Shown here in pieces: positions 16,894 to 24,098 of a stretch of 64,000 bases of DNA. The DNA is taken from positions 101,196 to 165,195 of the forward strand of contig NZ_JAGEMK010000009.1 in NCBI RefSeq assembly GCF_017565425.1. The letters are read 5' to 3'. The translations under genes and the position numbers were made by a program. The notes under the pieces were generated by a model. It was given only the letters and a program-made list of their open reading frames with translations, searched no databases and was not told the DNA's origin. The stretch's first letter is position 1; every line of letters starts with the position of its first letter. The DNA is from Actinotalea soli (GTDB lineage: Bacteria; Actinomycetota; Actinomycetes; Actinomycetales; Cellulomonadaceae).

Positions 16894-17460
16894 ATGGCGC
16901 GGTGGGAGCACTCCCTCGACGAGCTGGTCCGCACCCGCGGGTCGGCACTGGTGGGGTACGCGTACCTGCTGTGCGGTGACCGGCGTGAGGCTGAGGACCT
17001 GGTGCAGGACGCCCTGGTCAAGACCTTCACCCGGGGCCGCGGCGGGCTCGAGGCCAGCAACGTCGAGGGCTACGTCCGCAAGGCCGTGCTCACCACCTAC
17101 CTCGACGGGTTCCGACGACGACGGCGGTGGGCAGCGGTCCGCCATCTCGTCGCGGTCCCTGACGTGCAGGCCGGCCCCGAGGGGCCCTCGGCCGACCGCG
17201 TGGACGTGCGGGAGGCCCTCGACCGGCTCAGCCCCCGCGAGCGGGCCTGCGTCGTCCTGCGCTTCTACGAGGACATGACCGTGCCGGCGATCGCCGAGGA
17301 GCTCGCGGTCAGCACCGGGTCGGTCAAGAGGTACCTGAGCGACGGGGTGCGCCGCATGGAGGGCCTGCTCGGGCCGGTCGTGGCAGACGAGCCACGGCCC
17401 GAGGACGACCCGACGAGCGTCGAGGAGATCGACGTCCTGACCGGAGGGGGAGAGCGGTGA
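16894..17460 (+). CDS. SigE-type RNA polymerase sigma factor (ECF), module 1
   Basis: A 188-residue sigma factor of the actinobacterial SigE family. Region 2 contains AYLLCGDRREAEDLVQDALVKTF. Region 4 contains LSPRERACVVLRFYEDMTVPAIAEELAVSTGSVKRYLSDGV, with the helix-turn-helix. ATG 16894 was chosen: a GAGGGGGAA ribosome site lies 5-6 bases upstream and the sigma domain starts immediately. The stop overlaps the start of a membrane-anchored partner gene (GTGA, 17457-17460), the usual layout of a sigma factor with its controlling protein. A close paralogue with the same arrangement is at 21076-22919. Confidence 0.9.
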   Translation: MARWEHSLDELVRTRGSALVGYAYLLCGDRREAEDLVQDALVKTFTRGRGGLEASNVEGYVRKAVLTTYLDGFRRRRRWAAVRHLVAVPDVQAGPEGPSADRVDVREALDRLSPRERACVVLRFYEDMTVPAIAEELAVSTGSVKRYLSDGVRRMEGLLGPVVADEPRPEDDPTSVEEIDVLTGGGER

Positions 17461-18710
17461 AGATCGACCTGGAGCAGGCGCTGAACGACATGGCGCGATC
17501 CGTGCAGGACGACGCGGCCGCCGACCGGATGCACGGGCGCGTGCGGCAGATGGTGACCATCGTGCGCCGCCGGCGGGCGGCGAGGCACACCGCGGTGGGC
17601 ATGGTCGGGGTAGGGGCCGCGGCCGCGCTGGCCTTCGGCGGGCTGCAGCTGGCCGACGTGGCGGTCGACGAGCCCGTGCCGCCGGCGGCGCCGAGCGAGA
17701 GAATCGAACGCTTCGCCTGCGGGGCCGAGGTGCGGACCACGGGCATCTCGGTCACCGCCCCGGACTCCCTCGACCACGAGCCGACCGTCATGGCCGGAGG
17801 GTCCCTCCAGGTCGACTTCGACGTCGAGGCCTCCGACACCTTCCAGACCGTGGGCACCCCCACGTACACGGTGGCCCTCGTGCAGGACGACCTCGTCGTG
17901 TCGGACCCAGTCCGGATCGAGGGGAGGGCTCCGACCGCCGACGCCCCGACGCTCTCGGCGAACCTCTCGGTGACGGCCTGCGGCACCGCAGCTGCGCTGC
18001 CCCGCGGGGGGTACCAGGTCGTTGTCTTCGAGAGCGTCGAGGTTGGCGAGCAACCGACGGTCCACGAGCGCCTCCGTGACGTCTCGTTGCTGAACGTCTA
18101 CGGGGAAGCCGTGCCCACACCGGACCCGGACGAGGATGCGGCCGGCGACGAGAACTTCAGCGAGGAGGAGACCGCGGCCCTGATCACCCTCAACGAGCTG
18201 GTCTCGTACGGGAACGAGGACCCCACCGCCACCTTCCCGCAGTGCGGCACCACGACCGACTCCCTCGACGACGGGATGCCCCCGCTCGCCCTCGAGATGG
18301 ACCTCGACCTGTCGGAGGCCGACGCCGAGGGGGCCTTCACCGGGACCGTCATGCTGCGGACCACCGAAGGACGCCGGGTCACCGGCACCGCGAACGCCTC
18401 CGGGGCGAGCCTGGTGCTGCTGCGTGACGGCGTCGTCGTCGGCCACGAGTGGCTCGACCCGTGGGACCTGGTCGAGTTCGACCTCCAGGACGGGGAGGCC
18501 CAGGAGCTCCCGCTGCTGGGTGCCCGGACGCTGTGCGGCACGGGTGGCACGGCGCAGCCCCCGGCGCTGCGCCTGCCCCCGGGCGAGTACGAGGCGATGG
18601 CCTGGCTCGAGGTGACGGTCGAGGAGGTCGCCTACCCGGGGCAGGATCCGGAGACGGTCGCCGGCAGCTCCCCCGCCTGGAGCTCCCCGCAGGACATCGA
18701 GCTCAGGTAG
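17457..18710 (+). CDS. Membrane-anchored partner of SigE-type sigma factor, module 1
   Basis: A 417-residue protein starting MKIDLEQALNDMA. It has a cytosolic N-terminus of about 45 residues, basic near the membrane (IVRRRRAARH), one transmembrane helix (about 47-68) and a large exported part with two related beta-rich halves and paired Cys. The topology and the GTGA coupling to a sigma gene suggest an anti-sigma factor or sensor. The N-terminal segment lacks the HxxxCxxC zinc motif of classical ZAS anti-sigma factors, so the assignment is by context. The paralogue at 21651 begins with the same MRIDLERALEEVA pattern. Confidence 0.7.
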   Translation: MKIDLEQALNDMARSVQDDAAADRMHGRVRQMVTIVRRRRAARHTAVGMVGVGAAAALAFGGLQLADVAVDEPVPPAAPSERIERFACGAEVRTTGISVTAPDSLDHEPTVMAGGSLQVDFDVEASDTFQTVGTPTYTVALVQDDLVVSDPVRIEGRAPTADAPTLSANLSVTACGTAAALPRGGYQVVVFESVEVGEQPTVHERLRDVSLLNVYGEAVPTPDPDEDAAGDENFSEEETAALITLNELVSYGNEDPTATFPQCGTTTDSLDDGMPPLALEMDLDLSEADAEGAFTGTVMLRTTEGRRVTGTANASGASLVLLRDGVVVGHEWLDPWDLVEFDLQDGEAQELPLLGARTLCGTGGTAQPPALRLPPGEYEAMAWLEVTVEEVAYPGQDPETVAGSSPAWSSPQDIELR

Positions 18711-18755
18711 CAGTCTCGACGCGCGAGCACGGCGCCGGCGGGTGAGAGTGGAGGG

Positions 18756-19457
18756 GTGACCCACTCCGAGACCTCGTCCGACTCCCCCGGCGCCGTGCTG
18801 CTGGACATCGACGGCACCCTCGTCGACTCCAACTACCTGCACACCTACGCGTGGGTGAAGGCCTTCCACGAGGTCGGTCACCCGGTGGACTCCTGGCGGG
18901 TCCACCGGGCCGTGGGCATGGGCTCGGCCCTGCTCCTCGAGGAGCTCCTCGGGGCCGAGGTCGCCGAGAGGGTCGGCGCGGACGCCAAGGAGCGCCACTC
19001 GGCCATCTACGCCGAGCTCGGCGACCTGCAGCGGGTGCTGCCCGGGGCCCGCGAGCTCGTGCACGCCGTCGTCGAGCGCGGTGCGCGGTGCGTGCTCGCG
19101 ACCTCGGCCGGGCCCGAGGAGCTCGAGAAGCTCGAGGCGGCCCTGGACCTCGGCGACGCACTGACCGGGATCACCTCGGCCCAGGACGTCGAGAACGCCA
19201 AGCCCGCCCCGGACCTGGTCCACGCGGGCCTCGAGATCGCCGGCGTCGAGGCCGAGCGCGCCGTCTTCGTCGGGGACACCGGCTACGACGTCGCGGCCGC
19301 GGCCCGCGCCGGGGTCACCTGCGTCGGGGTCATGACCGGTGGGGTCGGCGAGGCCGAGCTGCGCGAGGCCGGGGCCGCCGCCGTCTACACCGACGTCGCG
19401 GCCCTCCTGGCCGACCTGGACCAGAGCCCGCTCGCCCGGGCCTGGACCCCCGCCTGA
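18756..19457 (+). CDS. HAD-superfamily hydrolase (phosphoglycolate-phosphatase-like)
   Basis: A 233-residue HAD hydrolase. Motif I is LLDIDGTLVDSN (nucleophile Asp17, Asp19). A helical cap with GMGSALLLEELL follows. Motif II is LATSAGPEE, motif III the Lys in NAKPAPD, and motif IV VGDTGYDVAAA. It probably removes phosphate from a small phosphorylated metabolite, in the manner of Gph or beta-phosphoglucomutase relatives. The substrate cannot be told. GTG 18756 sits directly behind a purine-rich GAGAGTGGAGG segment. It is co-directional with the flanking SigE module and SDR gene but with separate spacers. Confidence 0.85.
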   Translation: MTHSETSSDSPGAVLLDIDGTLVDSNYLHTYAWVKAFHEVGHPVDSWRVHRAVGMGSALLLEELLGAEVAERVGADAKERHSAIYAELGDLQRVLPGARELVHAVVERGARCVLATSAGPEELEKLEAALDLGDALTGITSAQDVENAKPAPDLVHAGLEIAGVEAERAVFVGDTGYDVAAAARAGVTCVGVMTGGVGEAELREAGAAAVYTDVAALLADLDQSPLARAWTPA

Positions 19458-19528
19458 CCTGACCTCGTCCGACCGATCCATCACGGCCCCTGGACCCCGG
19501 GCCGACACCCATCACACCGGAGGCACAC

Positions 19529-20416
19529 ATGGCTGACCAGACCACCCCGCAGGACCCGACCGAGCAGCACGACAGCCACGCGTCGAAGACCATCTCCCAC
19601 CCGGGCCTGACCCGGGACATGGACGAGCAGCCCGACCACGGCGAGGAGAGCTATCGCGGCTCGGGCCGCCTCGAGGGCCGCAAGGCGATCATCACCGGCG
19701 GTGACTCGGGCATCGGCCGGGCCGTCGCGATCGCCTACGCCCGGGAGGGGGCCGACGTCGTCCTGTCCTACCTCCCCGAGGAGCAGGAGGACGCCGAGAT
19801 CACCGCGGGCCACGTGCGCGAGGCCGGTCGCCTGGCCGTGCTGGTCCCCGGCGACCTGCGTGAGGAGGCCTACTCCCTGGAGCTGGTCAAGCGGGCCGTC
19901 GCCGAGCTGGGCGGGATCGACATCCTGGTCAACAACGCGGCGTACCAGATGGCCCAGGAGGGCGGGATCTTCGACATCACCACCGAGCAGCTCGACCGGG
20001 TGATGAAGACGAACATCTACGCCCTGTTCTGGCTGACCAAGGCCGCCCTGGCGCACATGAAGGAGGGGGCGTCGATCATCAACGTCTCCTCGATCCAGGG
20101 CTACCAGCCGAGCCCCCAGCTGCTCGACTACGCGACCACCAAGGCCGGGATCATCAACTTCACGCGCGGGCTCGCCCAGCAGCTCGCCGAGAAGGGCATT
20201 CGGGTCAACACCGTCGCCCCCGGTCCGATCTGGACGCCGCTCATCCCCGCGACCATGACCGGGGACAAGGTCGAGGGCTTCGGGGACGACACCCCCGAGG
20301 GCCGCCCGGGCCAGCCGGCCGAGCTCGCCCCGGCCTTCGTCTTCTTCGCCAGCCAGGAGTCCAGCTACACCACGGGCCAGCGCCTGGGTGTGGCCGGCGG
20401 CAAGATGATGCCCTGA
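19529..20416 (+). CDS. SDR-family oxidoreductase (YghA/YhdF stress-type)
   Basis: A 295-residue classical/extended short-chain dehydrogenase. After a 45-residue polar N-terminus (HPGLTRDMDEQPDHGEESY) come the NAD(P) motif TGGDSGIGRA, the NNAA motif, the catalytic Ser in NVSSIQGYQ and YATTK (Tyr/Lys of the catalytic tetrad). The N-terminal DHGE-type extension and the C-terminal YTTGQ..GVAGGKMMP are typical of the general-stress-protein-39/YghA group, which reduces aldehydes or ketones. ATG 19529 follows a GGAGG ribosome site. A strong terminator lies at 20502-20545. Confidence 0.92.
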   Translation: MADQTTPQDPTEQHDSHASKTISHPGLTRDMDEQPDHGEESYRGSGRLEGRKAIITGGDSGIGRAVAIAYAREGADVVLSYLPEEQEDAEITAGHVREAGRLAVLVPGDLREEAYSLELVKRAVAELGGIDILVNNAAYQMAQEGGIFDITTEQLDRVMKTNIYALFWLTKAALAHMKEGASIINVSSIQGYQPSPQLLDYATTKAGIINFTRGLAQQLAEKGIRVNTVAPGPIWTPLIPATMTGDKVEGFGDDTPEGRPGQPAELAPAFVFFASQESSYTTGQRLGVAGGKMMP

Positions 20417-20501
20417 TCCGCTCCAGGTGAGCGGGACGTGGGGCCCTGGCCCTCTGCCCTCCTCGCACGAGATGATCCGCTGAGTCAGCGGGGCATCGTC
20501 A

Positions 20502-20545
20502 CGGCCCCGGTGGCCGCCCTCGTCGCAGGGCGACCACCGGGGCCG
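20502..20545 (+). terminator. Hairpin terminator after the SDR gene
   Basis: 19-bp stem with one mismatch (arms 20502-20520 and 20527-20545, loop CGTCGC), about 85 bases after the SDR stop and just before the next gene's ribosome site. Confidence 0.7.
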
Positions 20546-20564
20546 CTTGCGTCAAGGGGGCACA

Positions 20565-20926
20565 GTGCGCACGAGGTCGATCCGTGCCGTGGTGACGGGG
20601 ACCGCCGGGCTCGCGGTCGTCGCGGCGGCCGTCCCGCGGATGGCTTGCCGCTCGTCGAGGGGCGGGTCCTGATGGCTGCCGAGGGCGAGGCCGGCGCGGT
20701 GCGGCTCGTCGTCGAGTCAGGGACGGGCCGCGAGTCGGCGGCCGCCGTGATCCTCGCCCTCGAGGAGGCCGGCTACGCGGTCGACGACGAGTCGACCGAC
20801 GACGCCCGGCCGTTCTGGCACGAGGTGGCGGCCTCAGGCCCGGAGGGGGCGGTGCTCGCCGACGTGTCCGACGAGACCGGAGGCGGCTGGCTGGTCGACT
20901 ACACCTTCACGCCCGCGGACCCCTGA
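20565..20926 (+). pseudogene. Frameshifted small exported protein
   Basis: GTG 20565 follows a good AAGGGGG ribosome site and opens with a signal-peptide-like segment (VRTRSIRAVVTGTAG, then LAVVAAAVP). This frame stops at 20670-20672. The protein-like remainder (LPLVEGRVLMAAEGEAG, then a domain with RESAAAVILALEEAGYAVDDE and GGWLVDYTFTPADP) is in the next frame and ends at 20926. One missing base at about 20634-20640 (CCCGCGG) would restore a ~120-residue secreted protein cleaved after an AVPA-like site. The alternative is a coupled TGATG restart at ATG 20672, giving an 84-residue cytosolic protein. Function unknown. Confidence 0.55.
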
Positions 20927-20935
20927 CCCCACAAG

Positions 20936-20985
20936 CTCGTGTCAGAACCTGGGATACCCCCAGGTATCCCAGGTTCTGACACGAG
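20936..20985. repeat. 50-bp palindrome, copy 1 of 7 (perfect)
   Basis: Two perfect 23-base arms around a 4-base loop. Ends are CTCGTGTCAGAA and TTCTGACACGAG. Pairing continues outward to 20930-20992 with one bulged T. It lies 9 bases after the stop at 20926 and ahead of the second SigE module. Confidence 0.92.
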
Positions 20986-21075
20986 CTTTGTGGGTGGACA
21001 ACGGTTGGCGGGTGACGTGCGTTCTTGGGGGTGAGGGGTCGCCGAGGGCGGTGGCCGGGACAGGGGGACGGGCGC

Positions 21076-21654
21076 ATGCCGGGACGATGGCGCCAGCGGG
21101 CCGACGAGGCGATGGTGACCCTCGCGCGTGAGCACGGGCGCTCGCTCACCGGGTACGCCTACCTGCTGGCCGGCAACACGCGCGACGCCGAGGACCTCGT
21201 CCAGGACGCCCTGGTCAAGAGCTACGTCCGGGCCCGGTCCCGCGAGATCACCATCGACGAGGGCTACGTGCGCCGCGCGATCCTGACCCTCTACATCGAC
21301 GGGTACCGACGCCGCCGGCGCTGGGAGTCCCTGCGTCACCTGCTGGCCCGCCCGGAGCGGCTCGACGGCCCCGAAGGGCCCACTGCCCAGCGGGTCGACG
21401 TCGAGTCCGCCCTGCAGAGCCTGCCCCCGCGGCAGCGCGCCTGCGTCGTCCTGCGCTTCTACGACGACCTGACCATCCCCGAGATCGCCGGGCGGCTCGG
21501 GATCGCCGACGGTTCGGTCAAGAGGTACCTGAGCCTGGGCGTCCACCGGATGGAGGCCCTGCTCGGCCCCGTCCTGACCACCGCCACCGCCGACGTCGGC
21601 GGGCCGGTCGAGACCCACGAGAGCGTGCTGCTGCACGGGGAGGAGTCCGCATGA
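21076..21654 (+). CDS. SigE-type RNA polymerase sigma factor (ECF), module 2
   Basis: A 192-residue paralogue of the sigma factor at 16894. Region 2 shows AYLLAGNTRDAEDLVQDALVKSY, with the following basic helix GYRRRRRWESLRHLL. Region 4 shows LPPRQRACVVLRFYDDLTIPEIAGRLGIADGSVKRYLSLGVHRMEALLG. The shared segments RRRRRW, ACVVLRFY and SVKRYLS show recent common origin. ATG 21076 has an AGGGGGA ribosome site eight bases upstream. It overlaps the next gene by ATGA (21651-21654). Confidence 0.9.
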   Translation: MPGRWRQRADEAMVTLAREHGRSLTGYAYLLAGNTRDAEDLVQDALVKSYVRARSREITIDEGYVRRAILTLYIDGYRRRRRWESLRHLLARPERLDGPEGPTAQRVDVESALQSLPPRQRACVVLRFYDDLTIPEIAGRLGIADGSVKRYLSLGVHRMEALLGPVLTTATADVGGPVETHESVLLHGEESA

Positions 21655-22919
21655 GGATCGACCTGGAGCGCGCCCTCGAGGAGGTCGCCGCCCGCGGCCG
21701 GGCGCAGGCCCGGCCCGTTCCGACCGACGGCCTGCTGCGTCGCGTGCACCGGCGCCGTGCGACCCGCACCGTGACCAGCTCGGTCGCGGGGGTCGGAGCC
21801 GTGGGGCTGCTCGCCGTCGGCGGGATCGGCCTGCTCTCCCCTGCCCCGGTCGCGCCGCCCGCCACCCAGGCACCCGTGGCGCCGAGCCCCGAGCCGAGTG
21901 CGAGCGAGGAACCCGTGGCCTCGACCGAGGTGCTGCCCGGGTGGGAGCCCGGTGCGGCGCCGTGCGGGGTGCGCTTCGAGCTCGAGCCGGTCGACTCCCC
22001 TGGGCTCGAGCTGCTCGGTGGGGTCACCGTCGGGGCCCTCGCCGAGGAGGACGGCCTGTACCGGGTGGGGGTCGGGGAGGAGCTGCTGCACCCGGCGGTG
22101 ACGGCCTACCCCGAGACCCCGGGAGAGCCTGGGGGCGCACTCGCCTCGCTGCACACCTACCTGGTCGACGAGGCCGGGACGATCGCGCTGTGGGACCCGC
22201 CGACCGAGGAGCTCGGCTCCGAGGCCACCAACGGGAGCGGGGCGTTCAACATCGCCGGCCTGCGCGACGCCGTCGACTGCCGCACCGGCCAGCCCTTGCT
22301 CGGGACGTACCGGGCGTTCAGCGTCGCGTCCCCGGGGACGGGCCTACCTGACCAGGATGAGCCGGGTATCGAGATCGTCGAGCTCGAGCCCGTCACCTTC
22401 GGCGCTGATGCAGGCCCTGCCGACCCGCACCGCACCGTCAGTGCGCTGCCCCGGTGCGGGGACGACGCGTCGTCGGCGCTCGAGGCGGTGGGCGACCCCG
22501 ACTTCCGCGCCGAGCTCGACGTTGGCCTGCTCGTGGACCCGGTGAGCGTCGCCGGGGTCCACCTGCCCGTCACCTTGCGCCGCACCGACACCCTCGACGG
22601 CGTGCCCCTGACCGGCTACGCGCCGCAGTCGGTGCGGGCGATCCTGGTCGACGACGAGGGGCGGGTCCGCACCACGATGGAGCCTGCCTACCGGTCGGCC
22701 GAGCCGCTCCACACGGCCCCGGGGGACGCTGTCCAGACCTCGCTCTACCAGTGGTTCACGTGCCTGGGCGGGCCGGAGGCCGCCGGGCTCGCCCCCCAGC
22801 CCGGCGAGGTCATGGACCTCTACGTCTACGACCAGGTCCGCGCCACCGCCGTCTACGGCACCAGGGTCACCGCGACGGTCCTCGGGGGCCCCTACCCGGT
22901 GACCCTCACCGACTGGTGA
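21651..22919 (+). CDS. Membrane-anchored partner of SigE-type sigma factor, module 2
   Basis: A 422-residue protein beginning MRIDLERALEEVAARG, matching the start of the protein at 17457. A short cytosolic segment with a basic stop-transfer (RRVHRRRATRT), one transmembrane helix (about 43-63), a Pro/Ser/Glu linker and a large extracytoplasmic region with two halves and several Cys follow. By its ATGA coupling to the sigma gene and its topology it probably holds or releases the sigma factor in response to an external signal; no zinc anti-sigma motif is visible. A 15-bp terminator hairpin follows. Confidence 0.7.
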   Translation: MRIDLERALEEVAARGRAQARPVPTDGLLRRVHRRRATRTVTSSVAGVGAVGLLAVGGIGLLSPAPVAPPATQAPVAPSPEPSASEEPVASTEVLPGWEPGAAPCGVRFELEPVDSPGLELLGGVTVGALAEEDGLYRVGVGEELLHPAVTAYPETPGEPGGALASLHTYLVDEAGTIALWDPPTEELGSEATNGSGAFNIAGLRDAVDCRTGQPLLGTYRAFSVASPGTGLPDQDEPGIEIVELEPVTFGADAGPADPHRTVSALPRCGDDASSALEAVGDPDFRAELDVGLLVDPVSVAGVHLPVTLRRTDTLDGVPLTGYAPQSVRAILVDDEGRVRTTMEPAYRSAEPLHTAPGDAVQTSLYQWFTCLGGPEAAGLAPQPGEVMDLYVYDQVRATAVYGTRVTATVLGGPYPVTLTDW

Positions 22920-22947
22920 CCGACGCCGCCTGCTGACAGACGCAGCA

Positions 22948-22978
22948 GAGCCCCGCGACCCTGAGGGTCGCGGGGCTC
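22948..22978. terminator. Perfect 15-bp hairpin, bidirectional terminator
   Basis: Arms 22948-22962 and 22964-22978, around a single unpaired base in a CTGAG turn. It lies between the convergent sigma-partner gene and STAS gene, so it can serve both. Confidence 0.7.
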
Positions 22979-23006
22979 GAGCGCTACGTGGGACGTGCGG
23001 GGTGGG

Positions 23007-23360
23007 TCAGCCCTGCTCGGCGAGGGCCTCGTCGATCGAGGCGTGGATCGTGAAGACCTGGGTCAGGGCGGTGATGCGGAAGACCTTGAGGATCTTCTCC
23101 TGGTCGATGACCAGACGCAGGTCGCCGCCGATGGTGCGGACCTTCTTGAGCGCGCCGACCAGCACGCCCAGGCCTGTGGAGTCCATGAACTTGACCGCGG
23201 TCAGGTCGACGACGAGGTCGGTGTGCTCGCGGTCGATCAGCGACGCGAGCTCCTCCCGCAGGGCCGGGGCCGTGTAGACATCGATCTCACCCGTCACGTC
23301 GACCACGGTCCGGTCGCCGACGACGCGGCTCGTGACGGACACGTCCACACCGGCCTCCAC
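23007..23360 (-). CDS. STAS-domain anti-sigma factor antagonist
   Basis: A 117-residue protein that is a single STAS domain: [19 protein letters not shown], then [23 protein letters not shown], with the phosphorylatable serine in the MDSTG motif (about Ser61). Such SpoIIAA/RsbV-like proteins bind a kinase/anti-sigma factor and free a sigma factor when unphosphorylated. No RsbW-type kinase or SigB/F gene is nearby, so its partner is elsewhere. The start is GTG 23360; GTG 23348 is also possible. It lies 27 bases after nrdG on the same strand and could be read from the nrdDG transcript. Confidence 0.9.
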   Translation of the reverse strand: MEAGVDVSVTSRVVGDRTVVDVTGEIDVYTAPALREELASLIDREHTDLVVDLTAVKFMDSTGLGVLVGALKKVRTIGGDLRLVIDQEKILKVFRITALTQVFTIHASIDEALAEQG

Positions 23361-23387
23361 TCAACGTCTGCTGCGTGCTGATCGCGT

Positions 23388-24098
23388 TCATTCAACCAAA
23401 CCCTGCGCCGCACCGCGGGTCGGCGCGCCTGCCGACCCGGCCGCAAGATCAGCCAGAGCGGCAGCGTACTCCGGTCTGGTCCCTGCGGACCGTACCTCCT
23501 GCAGCACGTGGTCGTGCACCCCGTCCCGCGCCAGCTGCTCACCCAGGCGTCGCACCGCGTCCTCGTCGAGGACCGTCGGGTCGACCGTGGTGCGGACCTG
23601 GACCGGCACCCCGGCCTCCTGGACGACGCGCAGGGACCGGAAGGCCGGGGTGGCGCTCGAGGCCACCCCGGTGATGGCGGGATACAGGTCGGCCGGGGCC
23701 TTGATGTCCAGGCCCACCCAGTCCACCAGGGGCAGCACGGCCTCGAGCCGACGCGGGTAGGCGCCCCCCGTGTGCAGCCCGACGCCGAAGCCTGCGTCCC
23801 TGACCTGCTGCATCGCGGCGCCCAGCCCGCCCTGCCGGGTGGGCTCCCCCCCGGAGAACACGAGGCCGTCGAGCAGGCCACGGCGCCGCGAGAGCAGGTC
23901 GGTGACCTGCTCCCACGGCACGACCCCGGGCAGCCGCGGGTCGATCAGGCCGGGGTTGTGGCAGTAGGTGCACTGCCACGGGCAGCCCTGCAGGAAGATC
24001 GTCGCCACGAGCCTGCCGGGCCAGTCGCAGGTCGACAACGGCACCAGTCCTGCGATCTGCAGGGTGCCCGCCCCGGCCTGGACCTGCACCGGGCTCAC
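23388..24098 (-). CDS. nrdG: Anaerobic ribonucleotide reductase activating protein (radical SAM)
   Basis: A 236-residue radical-SAM enzyme. The [4Fe-4S] motif is QGCPWQCTYCHNP (CX3CX2C), followed by a SAM-binding FSGGEPTRQGG and the VGLDIKAP segment. It makes the 5'-deoxyadenosyl radical that installs the glycyl radical on NrdD. The GTG start overlaps the nrdD stop by GTGA (24095-24098), confirming the operon. The N-terminal TLQIAGLVPLSTCDWPGR pattern is typical of the YjjW/NrdG-like branch used by actinobacteria and archaea. Confidence 0.93.
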   Translation of the reverse strand: MSPVQVQAGAGTLQIAGLVPLSTCDWPGRLVATIFLQGCPWQCTYCHNPGLIDPRLPGVVPWEQVTDLLSRRRGLLDGLVFSGGEPTRQGGLGAAMQQVRDAGFGVGLHTGGAYPRRLEAVLPLVDWVGLDIKAPADLYPAITGVASSATPAFRSLRVVQEAGVPVQVRTTVDPTVLDEDAVRRLGEQLARDGVHDHVLQEVRSAGTRPEYAAALADLAAGSAGAPTRGAAQGLVE

